Origin: an uncultured Bacteroidia bacterium
GTDB taxonomy: Bacteria > Bacteroidota > Bacteroidia > Bacteroidales > UBA932
Direction of reading: 5' to 3'
Length of the DNA stretch: 64,000 bases
Assembly (NCBI GenBank): GCA_902789395.1
Contig: CADANY010000006.1
Coordinates: 1 to 64,000 of the forward strand
Shown here: in pieces, positions 61,339 to 64,000 of the stretch
Layout: every line of letters starts with the position of its first letter
Position numbering within the stretch: the stretch's first letter is position 1
Notes under the pieces: model-generated
Databases searched by the model: none
Told to the model about the DNA's origin: nothing
Seen by the model: the letters and a program-made list of their open reading frames with translations, nothing else
Made by a program: the position numbers and the translations under genes

Positions 61339-61366
61339 TAAGTTAGTCATCTAATTTACCAACAAA

Positions 61367-64000
61367 ATGAGAAACAACAGGATTCTATTCTTTGCCGCCT
61401 TCGCAGGCCTTTTCCTTGCAGGGGCTGCCCATTTCACCGCCTTTGCGCAGGGAGAAGATCCGATGCAGGCTATGATGCGTCCGCTGCCGAATGATCCGGC
61501 TGTCCGTATCGGGCACCTCGACAACGGTCTTACCTATTACATTCGCCAGAATGCCCTTCCGGCCCACCGCGCAGAGTTTTATCTGGCCACCAATGTCGGT
61601 GCCATTCAGGAAACTTCCGACCAGGACGGCCTCGCCCACTTCCTGGAGCACATGTGCTTCAACGGGACCAAGAACTTCCCGGACAAATCCATTCTTAATT
61701 ACCTGCGGTCCATCGGTGCCGAGTTCGGCCGCAACATCAATGCGTCGACCGGTTTCGAAGAGACCCAGTACATGCTGAACAACATCCCGGTTGAGCGGGT
61801 TTCCGTCGTCGACTCCTGCCTGATGATCCTGAAGGAGTACGCCCATTTCGTCGTCAACGACCCGGTCGAGATCGACAAGGAAAGGGGTGTCATCATCGAG
61901 GAACGCCGCCAGCGCCGGAACGCCCAGTGGCGGACCATGGAGCGCTCGCTCCCCTACTATTTCGGTGACAGCAAGTATGCGACCTGCACCCTGATCGGTC
62001 TTCAGAGCAGCCTCGAGAACTTCAAGCCGGAGAGCCTGCACACCTTCTATGATACCTGGTACCATCCGGGCAACCAGGCTGTCGTCGTCGTCGGTGATAT
62101 CGATGTAGACCGCACCGAGGCCAAGATCCGTGAAATCTTCTCGGAGATTCCCAAGAAAGAGAATCCCAAACAGAAAGAAGTCATCAAGGTTCCCGATCAC
62201 AAAGATCCGCTCGTCGGTATCCTGACCGATCCTGAGACGACCTCTCCTTCCGTCGAGATGCTCTGGGAAAGCGAGGCGATGCCCGAAGAATACAACGCCA
62301 CCATCATCGGACAGATGCAGTTCTATCTTAAGAACCTCATCAGCCAGATCATGTATGAGCGCTTCAATGACATTACGTCCAGCCCCGACAGCCCATACCT
62401 CAGCGCATCGTTCGGCATTGGCAGCGTTATCTATGAAAACGTCGAAGCCGGCATGGCCGATGTCACGCTTAAGGAAGACAACATCCTTGAAGGATTCAAG
62501 GCATTCTACACGGAAATCGAACGCATGAAGCGTTTCGGATTCTATGACGATGAATTCGAACGGGCGAAGACCAACATGATCAACTACCTGGAGAATGGCG
62601 TCAAGCAGGCGGACACCCGCCGCAATCCGGAGTTCGTCTATCCGATCCTGTCAAACTTCTTCGACAAGACTCCGATCTTCGATCCCCAAACGGACTGTGA
62701 GCTGGGCAAGCAGATTCTTTCCCAATTGAACGCACAGGTACTCAATCAGTTAGCCGCTCAGATCATCAGCGACCAGAACCTTGTCGTCATCTATTCCGGA
62801 CCGGAGAAAGAAGGCATCGCCACCCCGACGGCCGAGCAGCTTCTCGCTGCCATCGCAGAAGTCAAGGCCTCCGATATCCAGCCGAAAGCCGGTGAGGAAA
62901 TCGCTTCAGAGTTCCTCGATCCTGCTACCCTCAAGGGTGCAAAGGCCAAGGCCGCCAAGAAGCCCGGTATCTATGGGTCAACGGTATGGACCCTGAAAAA
63001 CGGTGTCAAGGTAACCGTTCTTCCGACCGACTATACCAAGGACGAGATCGTTTTCGACTTCTATCAGGATGGCGGACAGAGCCTCATCCCCGTTGAAGAT
63101 CTCGCTTCCTTCGACAGCAGCATCTTCGGCCTCTTCCAGAACAATACGGGCGTTGCCGGTTTCTCCGGCACCCAGGTCAGCAAAATGCTCACCGGCAAGA
63201 GCCTGTATGTCCATCCTTATATCGGCAACCTCAATCACGGCATTTCCGGTAATTCTACCGTCAAGGATCTCGAATCTGCCTTCCAGCTGCTCTATCTCTA
63301 CTTCGTCGAACCGCGTTTCGACCAGAGCGAGTGGGACAATGGTATCAACCAGCTCAAGGCCATCCTTCCGAACATGATGAACCAGCCGAACTACATCTTC
63401 GGGAAAGAGCTCTATAAGGAACTCTGGGGCAACAATCCCCGCCGCCAGCAGCTCAGCCCTGAGATTATGGACAAGGCCAGCCTCGAAACCGTCGAGCGGA
63501 ATTATAGGAAACTCTTCCATGATGCCGCAGGAGCCAATATGGTCATCGTCGGTGACGTCGATCTCGAAACGCTCAAGCCGCTCGTCGAGAAATATATCGG
63601 CAGCCTTCCCAAGGGTAAGAAAGCCCTCTCCTGGACCGATCCCCAGATCAATTTCGTAAACGGTGAGGTTTCCAAGGAAATCACGGTCGACATGCAGACC
63701 CCCAAGAGCACCGTCATCCAGGTCTACCATTCTGACATGGCTTATACCCCGGAGAAGAAAGCTGCCCTTGATGCCGCCCAGTATATCCTCGATATGCGGT
63801 ATGTCAACTCCCTCCGCGAGGAGGAAGGCGGCACCTACGGCGCCAGCACCAGCATGGCCCTTTCCCGCAAACCGAAGCAGGAAGCAACCGTCCAGGTCTA
63901 CTTCGACTGCAAGCCTGCGATGTGCGACAAGCTCCGTTCTATCGCAAAGGCCGGCTTCAAGGAACTGGCCGCAGAAGGTCCGACCGACGAGGAAATCAAC
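61367..64000 (+). CDS. Secreted M16-family zinc peptidase (3' end outside window)
   Basis: 878 codons are present and no stop is reached before the window edge. A signal peptide (about 1-28, ending AAHFTAFAQ) sends it to the periplasm. The first peptidase domain has the inverted zinc motif HFLEH (91-95) in GLAHFLEHMCFNGTKNFPD and a downstream glutamate near 172 (KERGVIIEERR). The second, inactive-type M16 half starts around residue 535 (GSTVWTLKNGVKVTVLPTD). Architecture and length match the ~940-residue pitrilysin-like M16 proteins common in Bacteroidota, which degrade oligopeptides. An AAACAAA-rich leader precedes the ATG. Confidence 0.93.
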   Translation, partial: MRNNRILFFAAFAGLFLAGAAHFTAFAQGEDPMQAMMRPLPNDPAVRIGHLDNGLTYYIRQNALPAHRAEFYLATNVGAIQETSDQDGLAHFLEHMCFNGTKNFPDKSILNYLRSIGAEFGRNINASTGFEETQYMLNNIPVERVSVVDSCLMILKEYAHFVVNDPVEIDKERGVIIEERRQRRNAQWRTMERSLPYYFGDSKYATCTLIGLQSSLENFKPESLHTFYDTWYHPGNQAVVVVGDIDVDRTEAKIREIFSEIPKKENPKQKEVIKVPDHKDPLVGILTDPETTSPSVEMLWESEAMPEEYNATIIGQMQFYLKNLISQIMYERFNDITSSPDSPYLSASFGIGSVIYENVEAGMADVTLKEDNILEGFKAFYTEIERMKRFGFYDDEFERAKTNMINYLENGVKQADTRRNPEFVYPILSNFFDKTPIFDPQTDCELGKQILSQLNAQVLNQLAAQIISDQNLVVIYSGPEKEGIATPTAEQLLAAIAEVKASDIQPKAGEEIASEFLDPATLKGAKAKAAKKPGIYGSTVWTLKNGVKVTVLPTDYTKDEIVFDFYQDGGQSLIPVEDLASFDSSIFGLFQNNTGVAGFSGTQVSKMLTGKSLYVHPYIGNLNHGISGNSTVKDLESAFQLLYLYFVEPRFDQSEWDNGINQLKAILPNMMNQPNYIFGKELYKELWGNNPRRQQLSPEIMDKASLETVERNYRKLFHDAAGANMVIVGDVDLETLKPLVEKYIGSLPKGKKALSWTDPQINFVNGEVSKEITVDMQTPKSTVIQVYHSDMAYTPEKKAALDAAQYILDMRYVNSLREEEGGTYGASTSMALSRKPKQEATVQVYFDCKPAMCDKLRSIAKAGFKELAAEGPTDEEIN

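Noticed and set aside
1..64000. CRISPR arrays, tRNA or rRNA genes, transposases, prophage
   Set aside because: No regularly spaced direct repeats with spacers, no tRNA cloverleaf or T-loop pattern, no rRNA and no integrase or transposase motifs were seen.

Overview
The window looks like a chromosomal segment of a strictly anaerobic, gut- or rumen-type Bacteroidota (order Bacteroidales likely; the species is not recognisable). The main evidence is the repeated Bacteroidota promoter form, TTTG about 20 bases before TAnnTTTG, seen cleanly upstream of the pur operon, the pyr operon, an exported hypothetical gene and others. A GH92 glycosidase, a membrane LytTR regulator and oxygen-sensitive Fe-S enzymes fit the same group. 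No rRNA, tRNA, CRISPR array, insertion sequence or prophage was found.

Region 1 (1-13 kb) is a decaying accessory stretch. Intact small genes (nucleosidase, metallo-beta-lactamase-fold hydrolase, LytTR regulator with an exported target protein, tocopherol-cyclase-like protein, GNAT, GreA, DUF4298, HdeD) are mixed with at least eight broken genes: an ATC-hydrolase fragment, a methyltransferase tail, a small paralog remnant, a frameshifted isoprenylcysteine-methyltransferase-like gene, an HXXEE gene, two esterases run together, an FMN reductase and a PhzF gene. Most carry internal deletions rather than point mutations.

Region 2 (13.6-23.5 kb) is a redox island. It has three aldo/keto reductases, three flavodoxin-type proteins, an AraC regulator, an exported amidohydrolase with a monooxygenase-like tail, a lipoprotein fusing flavodoxin, carboxymuconolactone-decarboxylase and cupin domains, and a bile-acid/sodium-type symporter. 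Region 3 (23.5-36 kb) holds a Na/phosphate cotransporter, YccF, GH92, and then an operon on the minus strand: hypB, a 942-residue Fe-S/FAD oxidoreductase, hypA, a small membrane protein and a DUF5692 membrane protein. There is no hydrogenase or other Hyp gene here. A DUF1846 gene and serB follow. Region 4 (36-40 kb) has an esterase fused to a short UvrA-like ABC protein and a rhodanese/metallo-beta-lactamase protein.

Region 5 (40-61 kb) carries de novo nucleotide synthesis as two divergent operons: purE-purL-purC-purF-purM-purH-purD-folD (minus) and pyrC-carA-carB-pyrK-pyrD-pyrF-pyrE-pyrB (plus). They diverge from one 286-base spacer with two clean promoters. The pyr leader has a 26-codon ORF that ends just before an intrinsic terminator placed directly ahead of pyrC, an attenuator design. 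The most striking observation is that PurF and CarA both lack the catalytic glutaminase cysteine, and both also have changed oxyanion-loop residues, while PurL keeps its cysteine. This predicts that the first step of purine synthesis and carbamoyl phosphate synthesis run on free ammonia. PyrB carries a PyrI-like zinc tail. The window ends inside a secreted M16 peptidase.
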